In this document: piece by piece, positions 54,013 through 62,694 of the stretch
Layout of the letters: every line of letters starts with the position of its first letter
Numbering within the stretch: the stretch's first letter is position 1
NCBI GenBank assembly: GCA_963705545.1
Contig: CAVPJX010000004.1
Span: 323,784-387,783 of the forward strand
Source of the DNA: DATBLY01 sp963705545
GTDB lineage: Bacteria; Actinomycetota; UBA4738; HRBIN12
DNA length: 64,000 bases
Direction: 5' to 3'
Translations under genes and position numbers: made by a program
The notes under the pieces: model-generated
Told to the model about the DNA's origin: nothing
The model's input: only the letters and a program-made list of their open reading frames with translations
The model's database searches: none

Positions 54013-55251
54013 TCAGGTCACGGAGGCGAGCCGGCCCTCCAGGAACGCCCGCTCGCGCGGGTTCGAGGCGAGCTCCAGCGCGCGACGGTAGGCGTCCGCG
54101 GCCTCGGCGGGGCGGTCGAGGCGGCGCAGCAGGTCGGCCCGCGCCGAGTGGAACAGGTGGTAGCGGTCCAGGCTCGCGGCGAGCGCGTCGATCATCGGCA
54201 GGCCCGCCGCCGGACCGTCCGCCATCGCCACCGCGACCGCGCGGTTCAGGTCGACGACCGGCGAGGGCGCGACCGCCGCGAGCGCGCCGTACAGGCTCGC
54301 GATCCTCGCCCAGTCCGTGTCCTCGGGCCGCGGAGCCCCGGCGTGCACGGCCGCGATCGCGGCCTGCAGCCGGTAGGGCCCGGCCGCCTCGGCCGCCGGC
54401 ATGCCGTCCAGCAGCGCCAGGCCCTCGTCGATCAGGTCGTGATCCCAGCGGGCGCGGTCCTGGTCCTCCAGCAGCACGAGGTCTCCGCTGTCGTCGGTCC
54501 GCGCCGCGTGGCGCGAGTGCTGCAACAGCTCGAGCGCCAGGAGGCCGAGCACCTCGGGCTCGCCCGGCAGGAGCCGGTCGATCACGCGGGTGAGCCAGAT
54601 CGCCTCCTCGCAGAGCTCCTCGCGGAGCAGGTCCCCGGAGGTCGCGGCATATCCCTCGTTGAAGATCAGGTACACGACCGCCAGGACGCCGCCGAGCCGT
54701 TCGTCCAGGAGCTCCCGCGGCGGCACCCGGTAGGGGATCGCCGCGTCGCGGATCTTGCGCTTGGCGCGCACGAGGCGTTGCGCGATCGTCGGCTCGGCCG
54801 TCAGGAACGCGCGCGCGATCTCGCGCGTGGTGAGTCCACCGACCGTCCGGAGGGTGAGGGCCACGCGCGCGTCCATCGCCAGCGCGGGGTGGCAGCACGT
54901 GAAGATCAGCCGCAGGCGTTCGTCGGGGATCTCGTCCATCTCCTCGATCCGGAACTCCTCCAAGCGTCCGAGCGCCTCGACCTTTCGACGCCCCGTCTCC
55001 GCCCGCCGCAGCCGGTCGATCGCGCGGTTGCGGGCCGTGGTGACGATCCAGGCGCCGGGGTTCGCGGGCGTTCCGTCCCTCGGCCACCGTTCCAGCGCGG
55101 TGACGAACGCGTCCTGCACGGCCTCCTCGGCCAGGTCGAAGTCGCGCGTGACGCGGATCAGGGTCGCGACCGCCCGCCCCGACTCCTGCCGGAAGACCCG
55201 CTCGACGTCGTCGCGGGTCGGCGATCGGGTGTCCGGCCGGTCCGCCTTCAC
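54013..55251 (-). CDS. ECF42-type RNA polymerase sigma factor with C-terminal TPR-like extension
   Basis: 412 residues. Sigma-2 (about 20-90) has DFDLAEEAVQDAF and NPGAWIVTTARNRAIDRLRR. Sigma-4 (about 120-175) has GLTTREIARAFLTAEPTIAQRLVRA-like helices. A 230-residue helical extension follows, with NEGYAATSGDLLREELCEEAIWL and a PAEAADAYRRALELA TPR. This is the layout of ECF42, where the extension, not an anti-sigma factor, controls activity. The GTG start overlaps the stop of the DGPF gene, the normal genomic partner. Confidence 0.9.
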   Translation of the reverse strand: MKADRPDTRSPTRDDVERVFRQESGRAVATLIRVTRDFDLAEEAVQDAFVTALERWPRDGTPANPGAWIVTTARNRAIDRLRRAETGRRKVEALGRLEEFRIEEMDEIPDERLRLIFTCCHPALAMDARVALTLRTVGGLTTREIARAFLTAEPTIAQRLVRAKRKIRDAAIPYRVPPRELLDERLGGVLAVVYLIFNEGYAATSGDLLREELCEEAIWLTRVIDRLLPGEPEVLGLLALELLQHSRHAARTDDSGDLVLLEDQDRARWDHDLIDEGLALLDGMPAAEAAGPYRLQAAIAAVHAGAPRPEDTDWARIASLYGALAAVAPSPVVDLNRAVAVAMADGPAAGLPMIDALAASLDRYHLFHSARADLLRRLDRPAEAADAYRRALELASNPRERAFLEGRLASVT

Positions 55252-55595
55252 ATGTCGATGATCGGGCGCACCTCGACCGTGCCGGTGCGGGCGGTCGGCA
55301 CGCGCGCCGCCGCCTCGATCGCCTGGTCCAGGTGGTCGCACTCGATGATGTAGTAGCCGCCGAGCTGCTCCTTCGTCTCGGCGAAGGGACCGTCGGTGGT
55401 GAGCGTCTGGCCGTCCCGGACCTGGATCGCGGTCGCCTGGCCGGTGTCCGCGAGCTGGTCGCCGGCCCGGTACCAGTCCCGCTCCCGGAGCCACTCGGAG
55501 AACCTGCCGTACTCGGCCAGCTGGGCGCCGCGCTCTTCGTCGGACAGCGCGTCCCATCCGGCTTCGTCGGCGTAGATCATGATCATGTACCGCAT
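55248..55595 (-). CDS. YciI/DGPF-domain protein, ECF42 partner
   Basis: 115 residues with RYMIMIYADE at the N-terminus and TDGPFAETKEQLGGYY (67-82), the DGPF signature. The fold is a ferredoxin-like dimer with unknown catalysis. The gene overlaps the sigma gene by 4 bases. In studied ECF42 systems DGPF genes are often the regulon targets. Confidence 0.9.
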   Translation of the reverse strand: MRYMIMIYADEAGWDALSDEERGAQLAEYGRFSEWLRERDWYRAGDQLADTGQATAIQVRDGQTLTTDGPFAETKEQLGGYYIIECDHLDQAIEAAARVPTARTGTVEVRPIIDM

Positions 55596-55682
55596 CCCGC
55601 TGCCTCCTCCGCGCGGCCCGTGGCCGCTCCACCCTACCGACGAACGGAGGCGGCGGATATCGACCGGCCGGGGGCGGATCCG

Positions 55683-56789
55683 TCAGGCGTGGCGGACCGC
55701 GTAGGACCCGAAGTAGGCGCGCACGATCGGGATCAGGTTCACGACGTAGCCGCCCAGGGAGCAGCCGCGGCACCAGGCGGACGCCCGGATCGCCTCCGCC
55801 GTGACCTTCGCGCCGACACATGCGCGCAGGCCCTGCAGGATCGCGGCGTACCCGTATGACTCGGCGCCGCCCGTCAAGGTCTCTTCCGTTGCACGCAGGC
55901 CCTGCGTCAGCGTTCGGAAGTTCTGCACCCCGACCGAGTTGAAGGACATCGACCCGTGCATCCGATGAGTGGTCGCGAGCGGGTTCCAGCGGGCCTCGGT
56001 GAACTCGTTCGCCTGCCAGGCCACCATCACCACGAGGTTCTCCTGACACCGCGGGGCGCCGATGTGGTCGAGGAATCGCGCCGCCCAGTCCCCGAACGGG
56101 AGGGCGCCCGAGCGCCGCGCGATCCGTCGCTCGATCGCGTGGACGCGGGACGTCGCCACACCGTGCGCCTCGGCCAGCCGGGCGAGCTCCGCCTGCTGTG
56201 CCGCGAAGGCCGCGAGCAGCTCGGCGCGCCGGGCGTCGATCCGCGCCAGCAGCCGCACGCGCTCGGCCGTCGCGGCTTCGAGCTCGGCGGTGTTGGCGTC
56301 GAGCTCACGTGCCCGAGCGGCGACCTGCTCGGCCAGGTCCGCGTCGGCCTCCTGGAACCGTCCGAGCATCGCGGTGCGATCCATCAGATCGGCGAACGAG
56401 TCCGCCCCCAGCAGGTACGCGGCATCCGCACCGGGCCCCATCGCCATGAACGCCGACCGGGCACGGTCGGCGAGGCGTGCGCGCAGCTCGTCCAGCTCGG
56501 CCCCGGCATCCAGCAACGCGTGCTGGGAGCGGACCAGCCGGGCCTGGAGCCGGCCGAGCTCGTCCCGCGAGGTCTGCAGATCGGCGGCGAGCGCCAGGAT
56601 CCGGAGCTGGAGCCGCCCGGCCTCGGTCTGCGCCGAGCCGATCGAAGCCTCGAGCCGGTCGGCCCGCTGCCGAGCCCGTTCCAGATCGGGCCGGGCGGTC
56701 GCCTCGAGCGACGACGAACCGACCAGCAGGACGACCGCGAGCGCGGCCGCGCGCGGCCACGACCGGGCTGCCAGACCCCTCGTACCCAT
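55683..56789 (-). CDS. Secreted coiled-coil protein with lysozyme-like C-terminal domain
   Basis: 368 residues from ATG 56789 (a GTG at 56810 is the alternative). A signal peptide (1-31), a long coiled coil (about 33-200, heptads rich in Arg, Leu and Glu, as in RipA/CwlO-type wall hydrolases), and a C-terminal domain with WNPLATT, FNSVGVQNF and GLRATEETL. Those strings resemble the peptidoglycan-lytic domains of actinobacteriophage endolysins (NPLNTT-FNSVGV-GI-AT). Four cysteines sit near the end (RCQEN, ACVG, CRGC). Wall remodelling is likely; no NlpC Cys-His pair was seen. Confidence 0.65.
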   Translation of the reverse strand: MGTRGLAARSWPRAAALAVVLLVGSSSLEATARPDLERARQRADRLEASIGSAQTEAGRLQLRILALAADLQTSRDELGRLQARLVRSQHALLDAGAELDELRARLADRARSAFMAMGPGADAAYLLGADSFADLMDRTAMLGRFQEADADLAEQVAARARELDANTAELEAATAERVRLLARIDARRAELLAAFAAQQAELARLAEAHGVATSRVHAIERRIARRSGALPFGDWAARFLDHIGAPRCQENLVVMVAWQANEFTEARWNPLATTHRMHGSMSFNSVGVQNFRTLTQGLRATEETLTGGAESYGYAAILQGLRACVGAKVTAEAIRASAWCRGCSLGGYVVNLIPIVRAYFGSYAVRHA

Positions 56790-56940
56790 GGAGGACCCAT
56801 CGTCCCCCACGAACCGTGGCTTGACCGGGAGGCGCGGTCATCGATCCGCGGAAGTCGGAGGTGCTCGATCGGGTGCTCGTCGTCTACGTCAGGCACCTCG
56901 ACAGGTCCGCGGCTGGATGGACGCCGCGTATCCTCACCCC

Positions 56941-58107
56941 GTGACCGAGATCGATCCGCTCGACGTCCTCGAGATCGACCGGCTCCTGTCCGATGAGGAG
57001 CGGCAGATCCAGGCGCTCGTGCGCGAGTGGGTCGGCGACAACGTCCTGCCGGGGATCGAGGATTGGTTCGAGCGCGGCGTCTTCCCGAAGGAGGTCGCCC
57101 CCGAGCTCGGGTCGCTCGGCCTGCTCGGGATGCACCTGGATGGCTACGGGTGCCTCGGCGCGAACGCGGTCTCGTACGGGCTCGCGTGCCTGGAGCTCGA
57201 GGCGGGCGACTCCGGGTTCCGCTCGTTCGTCTCGGTCCAAGGATCGCTCTGCATGTTCCCGATCCACCGGTTCGGGAGCGAGGAGCAGAAGCAGGAATGG
57301 CTGCCGCGGATGGCGGCGGGCGAGGCGATCGGCTGCTTCGGGCTGACCGAGCCGGACTTCGGCTCGGACCCGAACCACATGCGCACGTGGGCGAAGCGCG
57401 ACGGCTCGGACTGGATCCTCTCCGGCACGAAGATGTGGATCACGAACGGCTCGATCGCCGACCTCGCGATCGTGTGGGGGCAGACCGACGACGGGATCCG
57501 CGGGTTCCTCGTGCCGACAGACACCCCCGGGTTCTCGGCGACCGACATCCACCGCAAGCTCTCGCTCCGCGCGTCCGTGACCTCAGAACTGGTGCTGGAC
57601 GACGTGCGGCTGCCCGAGGATGCGGTCCTGCCCGGCGTCACCGGGATCAAGGGTCCGTTGTCGTGCCTGTCGGAGGCGCGGTTCGGGATCGTGTGGGGCA
57701 CGATGGGCGCGGCGCGCGCGTGCTACGCGTGCGCACTCGACTACGCGAAGACGCGCGTGCAGTGGGGACGGCCGATCGCCGGGTTCCAGCTGACCCAGGA
57801 GAAGCTCGTGAACATGGCGCTGGAGCTGAACAAGGGCACGCTGCTCGCGCTGCACCTCGGGCGGATGAAGGGTCAGGGGCAGCTGCGCCCCGAGCATGTG
57901 AGCGTCGGCAAGCTGAACAACGTCCGCGAAGCTCTCGACATCGCGCGGACCGCTCGGTCGATCCTCGGCGCGAGCGGCATCACGCTCGAGTACCCGGTGA
58001 TCCGCCACATGAACAACCTCGAGTCGGTCCTGACGTACGAGGGGACGAGCGAGATCCACACGCTGATCCTGGGCCAGGCCCTCACGGGCGAGCGCGCGTT
58101 CGACTAG
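56941..58107 (+). CDS. gcdH: Glutaryl-CoA dehydrogenase-like acyl-CoA dehydrogenase
   Basis: 388 residues, GTG start. FGLTEPDFGSDP, SGTKMWITNGSIAD and the catalytic Glu367 in YEGTSEIHTLILGQALTG are strongly of the glutaryl-CoA dehydrogenase type, which oxidatively decarboxylates glutaryl-CoA to crotonyl-CoA. The enzyme belongs to lysine/tryptophan breakdown; no neighbouring pathway genes are present. The specific assignment rests on pattern, so a related acyl-CoA dehydrogenase cannot be excluded. Confidence 0.82.
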   Translation: MTEIDPLDVLEIDRLLSDEERQIQALVREWVGDNVLPGIEDWFERGVFPKEVAPELGSLGLLGMHLDGYGCLGANAVSYGLACLELEAGDSGFRSFVSVQGSLCMFPIHRFGSEEQKQEWLPRMAAGEAIGCFGLTEPDFGSDPNHMRTWAKRDGSDWILSGTKMWITNGSIADLAIVWGQTDDGIRGFLVPTDTPGFSATDIHRKLSLRASVTSELVLDDVRLPEDAVLPGVTGIKGPLSCLSEARFGIVWGTMGAARACYACALDYAKTRVQWGRPIAGFQLTQEKLVNMALELNKGTLLALHLGRMKGQGQLRPEHVSVGKLNNVREALDIARTARSILGASGITLEYPVIRHMNNLESVLTYEGTSEIHTLILGQALTGERAFD

Positions 58108-58123
58108 GGCATCGCGGACATGC

Positions 58124-58138
58124 CCGAGCGCCGCTCGG
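58124..58138 (+). terminator. Short palindrome after the acyl-CoA dehydrogenase gene
   Basis: CCGAGCG-C-CGCTCGG, 17 bases after the stop. A weak candidate terminator in the 286-base gap; the rest of the gap has no convincing gene. Confidence 0.35.
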
Positions 58139-58393
58139 CGTGCCGGTTCGTACGTCGGATCTCCCGGGAGGGGGGGTGCCCAGGGCTGCGTTGCCCGCCC
58201 GGTCGTGGCTCCTCCCGGCATCTGGTCCTGTCAGCGTGCGTCTGCACCAAGGTGTTCCCGCCCCGCCCGCCCCGTCAGATCGGTCCGATCGGGCCCCGTG
58301 CACAGATCCTCCTTGCGCGCGAACACGTACGTACGGGAAGCTGATGGTCGGGTCCGCTGGCGAGCAGCGGCCGTTCACGAGGGGGAGGGGCTC

Positions 58394-59542
58394 ATGGATC
58401 GTTCGGTCCGTCGACGGACGCTCACGCTATTCGTCGCAGCGGCGACCGTGTTCGTCATGTTCCTGCCGAGCGCCGGCGCGCGCGGTGCCGCAACGCTCGA
58501 CGTGCTCGCCGAGGGTCTCGACGGCCCTCGGGGCATCACGATCGGTGAGGACGGCACGATCTTCGTCGCCGAGTCCGGCGCCGGGGGAACGAACTGCAAG
58601 AAGATCCCGGGCTTCGGCAAGGCCTGCTTCGGGATGACCTCGAGCGTCACCGCGGTGGCGGAGGACGGCACGCTGACTACCCGCGTGAAGCTCCCGTCGG
58701 GCGCCGGCAAGGATGGGTTCGCGGCCACGGGAGGCGTCGACGTCGTGGAGGAGGACGGGACGTTCTACGTGGCGATGGGCGGTGCGCCGCCGAACGCGGC
58801 CGACGTCTTCGGACCGAAGGCGGGTTGGTTCAACCACCTCCTGACGGCCAACCCCCGCACGCCGGTGGCGAACCTCGGCAAGTACGAGGCCAACCACGAT
58901 CCGGACGGGGGCGGGATCGATTCGAACCCGTACGCCGTCGCCCGCGTCGACGGGGGCACGTTGATCGCGGACGCCGGCGGCAACTCGCTGCTGTTCGTGG
59001 CCGACGGCTCCAGCAAGCCGAAACTCGTCGCGACGTTCCCGACCCAGGAGTTGGAGGATCCGGACGGCAACGTGATCCCCGCGCAGGCCGTGCCGAACAG
59101 CCTCACGGTCGGCCCGGACGGGGCCTACTACGTCGGGCAGCTCACCGGCTACCCGTTCACGCCGGGCTTCTCCCGCGTCTGGCGGATCGAACCGGGCACC
59201 CGGAAGGCGGCGTGTGATGCCGCGGCCACGACCGGCGCCTGCACGCTCTATGCCGACGGTCTGACCTCGATCATCGACATCGCGTTCGGTACCGACGGCA
59301 AGCTCTGGGTCCTGGAGATCGCGAAGAACGGGGTCGGCGCGATCGAGGGTGCGGAGGAGCCCACCGAGGAGGACATGACCGGGGCACTGCTGCGGATGGA
59401 CGGCCCGGACACGTTCACCGAGATCGCCAGCGCCGGGCTCATCACCCCGGCCGGGCTCGCGATCTCGGACGAGGGCCGGATCTTCGTGACGAACTTCGGG
59501 ATCTTCCCCGGCGAGGGTCAGGTCGTGGAGATCACCCCGTAG
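58394..59542 (+). CDS. Secreted ScyD/ScyE-family beta-propeller-like protein
   Basis: 382 residues; GAGGGGGAGGGG before the ATG. Signal peptide 1-31 (AGARGAAT). Repeated blades such as LDGPRGITIGEDGTIFVAESG, VPNSLTVGPDGAYYVGQLTG and IAFGTDGKLWVLEIAKNG (in pieces) match the ScyD/ScyE family. Cyanobacterial members are linked to scytonemin export; in actinobacteria the role is unknown. A terminator follows directly. Confidence 0.82.
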   Translation: MDRSVRRRTLTLFVAAATVFVMFLPSAGARGAATLDVLAEGLDGPRGITIGEDGTIFVAESGAGGTNCKKIPGFGKACFGMTSSVTAVAEDGTLTTRVKLPSGAGKDGFAATGGVDVVEEDGTFYVAMGGAPPNAADVFGPKAGWFNHLLTANPRTPVANLGKYEANHDPDGGGIDSNPYAVARVDGGTLIADAGGNSLLFVADGSSKPKLVATFPTQELEDPDGNVIPAQAVPNSLTVGPDGAYYVGQLTGYPFTPGFSRVWRIEPGTRKAACDAAATTGACTLYADGLTSIIDIAFGTDGKLWVLEIAKNGVGAIEGAEEPTEEDMTGALLRMDGPDTFTEIASAGLITPAGLAISDEGRIFVTNFGIFPGEGQVVEITP

Positions 59543-59552
59543 GAGCGGTGCG

Positions 59553-59581
59553 GCGGGGCGGCCCGATCCGGGCCGCCCCGC
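59553..59581. terminator. Bidirectional 13-bp stem terminator
   Basis: GCGGGGCGGCCCG (59553-59565) and CGGGCCGCCCCGC (59569-59581) with an ATC loop, between converging stops at 59542 and 59594. Confidence 0.8.
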
Positions 59582-59593
59582 TCGCCGCTGGGA

Positions 59594-60235
59594 CTAGGGG
59601 ACGGCCGGGACGCCGGAACGCCGCTCGGCGTAGCGCCGACCCACCCACTGGAGCGGGAAGCACACGAGCCAGACGATCCGTGCGGCGGCCGGGTCGGCGA
59701 CGGCCACGGGGATCGAGGCGAGGAACACGATCGAGACGATCAAGCCGCGGAAGACGTAGTACCGGCCGATCGTGGCGGGGAGCGGACCGGTGAACCCCCG
59801 GAGCCGCACCGTGTACCAGGTCAGTCCGGCGGATGCGAAGCCGGCGATCGCCAGCGACGTCGCGTAGAAGATCGTCGCGCCGACCTCATCACCGTGGTCG
59901 CCCATGATCGCGCTCGGGTAGGGGAGGAACGCGACACAGAAGAGCAGGACCAGGTTCACCAGGAGGAGGCCGTGGTCGTAGGCGCGGACGTAGCGGAACA
60001 GGCGATGGTGCCCGAGCCAGAACAGCGCGATCACCCAGAAGCTGATGACGAACGCGATGAACTTGCCGTTCTGGTGCGTCAGGAACGCCGCGGCGTTCAC
60101 GCCCGGAGCGGGACGGGGGATGTCGAGTACGAGGAGCGTCATCGCGATCGCGAAGACCGCGTCGGAGAAGAAGACGAGCCGCTCGAGGGCCGCGGCCCCC
60201 GTCTCGATCCGTTCCCGCGGCGGTTCAGCGCTCAT
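59594..60235 (-). CDS. TMEM175-family potassium channel-like protein (DUF1211)
   Basis: 213 residues from MSAEPPRE. RLVFFSDAVFAIAMTLLVLDI is the TMEM175 signature helix with the FSD motif; five more helices follow, with FWLGHHRLFRYV on the second/third helix border. Bacterial TMEM175 proteins form tetrameric potassium channels with six helices per chain. Single-repeat length is normal for bacteria. Confidence 0.87.
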   Translation of the reverse strand: MSAEPPRERIETGAAALERLVFFSDAVFAIAMTLLVLDIPRPAPGVNAAAFLTHQNGKFIAFVISFWVIALFWLGHHRLFRYVRAYDHGLLLVNLVLLFCVAFLPYPSAIMGDHGDEVGATIFYATSLAIAGFASAGLTWYTVRLRGFTGPLPATIGRYYVFRGLIVSIVFLASIPVAVADPAAARIVWLVCFPLQWVGRRYAERRSGVPAVP

Positions 60236-60287
60236 CGTCAGGTAGCCTTCCGGGCGAAGCCTAATGTCCACGATGCCGGAGGTTCGG

Positions 60288-60479
60288 ATGTCCCGAGAGA
60301 CCGATTGGGCCGTGTTCGAGAAGGCCGTGGAGGTGACGGCGTCCGCGGTCCGCGGGACGATGGGCGCCGCGGGCAGTCAATCGCCCTCCTACATCGGCGA
60401 CGTGTTCCGCGAGATCTACCAGGCGCTCAAGGAGACGGCCGACGCGCTTCCGAAGCAGGAGACGAAGGCCGGGTTCTGA
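60288..60479 (+). CDS. Small conserved-looking protein, unknown function
   Basis: 63 residues from MSRETDWAVFE, chosen because CCGGAGG lies 5 bases before it (ATG 60264 is an alternative). The sequence is soluble and helical with the ends AVFEKAVEVTASAVRG and VFREIYQALKETAD. It resembles short actinobacterial hypotheticals. It is divergent from the TMEM175 gene and converges on the CBS gene. Confidence 0.55.
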   Translation: MSRETDWAVFEKAVEVTASAVRGTMGAAGSQSPSYIGDVFREIYQALKETADALPKQETKAGF

Positions 60480-60481
60480 CC

Positions 60482-60844
60482 TCAGCGAGGCATGACGTCC
60501 CGCATCGAGACGATGCCGACCACGGCTTCGCCGTCCACGATCGGGACGTGGCGGAACCCGCGCTCGAGCATCGTGGCGAGGACGTCCGCGGCGTCGGCGT
60601 CCGGCGATGCGGTCACCGGTTCCCGGGTCATCCGGTCGGAGACCTGGTGGCCCGCGGCGTCGAAGTCGGATCCGAGCGCCCGCAGGATGTCGCGCTCGGT
60701 GAAGATCCCGGCCAGCCGGCCCCCGTCCAGTACGAGGGCGGCCCCGACCTGATGGGTGCTCATCACGGTGGCCGCCTCGGCGACCGTCGCCGACGGCGGA
60801 ACCGACACGAGCTCGGTGCTCATCACCTCGCGGATCGCGACCAT
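60482..60844 (-). CDS. CBS-pair domain protein
   Basis: 120 residues with two CBS repeats: VMSTELVSVPPSATVAEAA...GIFTERDIL and MTREPVTASPDADAADVLA...GIVSMRDV. CBS pairs bind adenosyl ligands and regulate partners. Its ATG (60842-60844, minus strand) shares two bases with the ATG of mutY (60843-60845, plus strand), so the two genes diverge from one CCATGG. Confidence 0.88.
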   Translation of the reverse strand: MVAIREVMSTELVSVPPSATVAEAATVMSTHQVGAALVLDGGRLAGIFTERDILRALGSDFDAAGHQVSDRMTREPVTASPDADAADVLATMLERGFRHVPIVDGEAVVGIVSMRDVMPR

Positions 60845-61754
60845 GGCCCCCTCTCGGCTCAAGGCTAGCCCCGACGAGGCGGCGCGGGAAGCGCTCCTCG
60901 CGTGGTTCCGCACGGAGGGTCCTCGCTACCCGTGGCGCGAGACGCGGGACCCCTACGCCGTGCTCGTGTCGGAGTTCATGCTCCAGCAGACGCAGGCCGC
61001 GCGCGTGGCGGTGGCGCTGCCGCGGTTCCTCCGGCGCTTCCCCGACGTGCGTGCGCTGGCCCGGGCGACCCCCGCGGACGTGCTCCGCGCGTGGCAGGGC
61101 CTCGGCTACAACCGACGCGCCGTCCACCTGCACCGTGCGGCGCGCGCGATCGTCGAACGGCACGAGGACCGGGTACCGGCGGATCTCGCGTCCCTCGGAT
61201 CCCTGCCCGGCATCGGCCCGTACACGGCGGCGGCGGTGGCGTCGATCGCGTTCGGCGTCCCGGTGGCGGCCGTCGACACGAACGTGCGCCGGGTGATCGG
61301 GCGACTCGCGCTCGCGCACGAGCCCGCGGACGCGCCCGCCGCCGCTATCGAACGCGCGGCGTCCATGTGGCTCGATCCCGACGCGCCCGGTGCGTGGAAC
61401 CAGGCCGTGATGGATCTCGGTCGGTTCGTGTGCCGGCCGGTTCCTCGGTGTCAGGCGTGCCCCCTGGCCATGGCGTGCCGCTCGCGAGCGAGCGGACGCA
61501 TCCCGACCAGACGCGCGACCCGTCGGCGCGTGGCTCATTCTGAGGCGTTCGCAGGGTCGACGCGCCAGGTCCGCGGCGGCATCGTCCGCGAGCTGGCGCG
61601 GCGGTCCTCCCCGGTCGGTCTGCCAACGATCGCCGCCGCCCTCGGTCTGCCGCGGGAACGCGTGAACCGGGCGGTCGCCGCCCTCGAGCGGGAGGGCCTG
61701 ATCGAAGTCACCCCGTCCGGTCGGCTGCGCCTGCGGACGGCCGCCGGCGCCTGA
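60843..61754 (+). CDS. mutY: Adenine DNA glycosylase MutY with C-terminal winged-helix domain
   Basis: 303 residues. The catalytic Glu44 (SEFMLQQT), the helix-hairpin-helix LPGIGPYTAAAVAS, Asp145 (AAVDTNVRR) and an iron-sulfur loop with Cys197, Cys203, Cys206 and Cys212 make a full MutY core. Residues about 240-298 (RGGIVRELARRSSPVGLPTIA, LPRERVNRAVAALEREGLIEV) form a winged-helix in place of the usual NUDIX-type 8-oxoG reader. The enzyme removes adenine opposite 8-oxoguanine. The substitution may change mismatch recognition. Confidence 0.88.
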   Translation: MAPSRLKASPDEAAREALLAWFRTEGPRYPWRETRDPYAVLVSEFMLQQTQAARVAVALPRFLRRFPDVRALARATPADVLRAWQGLGYNRRAVHLHRAARAIVERHEDRVPADLASLGSLPGIGPYTAAAVASIAFGVPVAAVDTNVRRVIGRLALAHEPADAPAAAIERAASMWLDPDAPGAWNQAVMDLGRFVCRPVPRCQACPLAMACRSRASGRIPTRRATRRRVAHSEAFAGSTRQVRGGIVRELARRSSPVGLPTIAAALGLPRERVNRAVAALEREGLIEVTPSGRLRLRTAAGA

Positions 61755-61805
61755 CCGCCTTGACGCGGATCCTCGTCCGGAGGTACCGTCCCGAGCGAGT
61801 GAGTA

Positions 61806-61820
61806 TGAGAATCATTCTCA
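61806..61820. promoter_or_regulatory. Fur/Zur-family operator
   Basis: TGAGAAT-C-ATTCTCA is a perfect 15-bp palindrome of the Fur-family 7-1-7 form, 33 bases before the start of the ABC ATPase gene. With a Fur-type regulator gene at the end of the same operon, it is the likely site of metal-dependent autorepression. Confidence 0.85.
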
Positions 61821-61853
61821 GCATGGGTTGCTCCTCGACCCGAGGGCGGGGTC

Positions 61854-62654
61854 GTGGGTAGCGCCGCCGAACCGCACCGAGCCGCCGAGGCCTCCACCGC
61901 CTCGGCCGCCCCGGTCCTGGAGGCGCACGACGTCCGGTTCGCGTACGCGCGGACGCCCGTGCTCGACGGCGTGAGCCTCGTCCGTCCGGCCCGGCGAGTT
62001 CGTCGCGCTCGTCGGCCCGAACGCCTCGGGGAAGTCGACGCTGCTGCCGCGTCCTGCTGGGCGCGCTGGAGCCGCAGGGCGGGTCGGTCTCGCTGTTCGG
62101 CGAGCCGCCCGCCGCGTTCGACGAGCGGTGGCGGCTCGGATACGTCCCGCAGCGACCTTCCTCGGCTCGGAGGTTCCGGCGACGGTGGGGGAGATGGTCG
62201 CCACGGGACGGCTCCAACGCGGCGGGTGGTGGCGGCGGCTCGGCCCCTCGGACCGCGACGCGGTCCGCCACGCGATCGCGTCGGTCGGGCTGGAGGACGA
62301 GGTCGACCGTCCGCTGAACGAGCTCTCCGGCGGCCAGCAGCAGCGCGCGTTCATCGCGCGGGCGTTCGCGAGCGAGCCGGAGCTGCTCGTGCTCGACGAG
62401 CCGATCGCCGGCGTCGACGCTGAGTCGCAGCGCCGGTTCCGAGACTCGCTCGTGCACCTGGTCGACGATCATGGGGCGGCGGTCCTGCTCGTCTCGCACG
62501 AGCTCTCGGCCGTGGCGCGAGACGTCGATCGGGTGGTCGTCCTCAAGCGGCGGGTGCTGTTCGACGGGCCGCCGTCCGAGCTCGCCGCGTCGCGGCGTGT
62601 CGCTCGGGATCCACGCGGAGGACCTGCCCGCTGTGGCTCGAGGGGCTGCGGTGA
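61854..62654 (+). pseudogene. znuC: Zinc/manganese-type ABC transporter ATPase (ZnuC-like), about five frameshifts here
   Basis: GTG start. In the correct frames one reads VLDGVSL, a Walker A GPNASGKST, ALEPQGGSVSLFGEPP, GYVPQR, VPATVGEMVATGRL, signature LSGGQQQR, Walker B LLVLDEPIAGVD and LVSHELSAVARDVD, ending PLWLEGLR at 62654. Indels lie near 61990, 62047, 62153, 62595 and 62627. All ATPase motifs are intact, so decay is unlikely. It powers metal uptake with the permease behind it. No binding-protein gene (ZnuA) is in the window. Confidence 0.8.
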
Positions 62655-62694
62655 TCGCGCCATCCCGCTCCCGTATCCGTTCGAGACCGCCGCG

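Noticed and set aside
55683..56789. Prophage remnant suggested by the lysin-like domain
   Set aside because: No integrase, terminase, portal, holin or attachment repeat nearby; neighbours are ordinary chromosomal genes.
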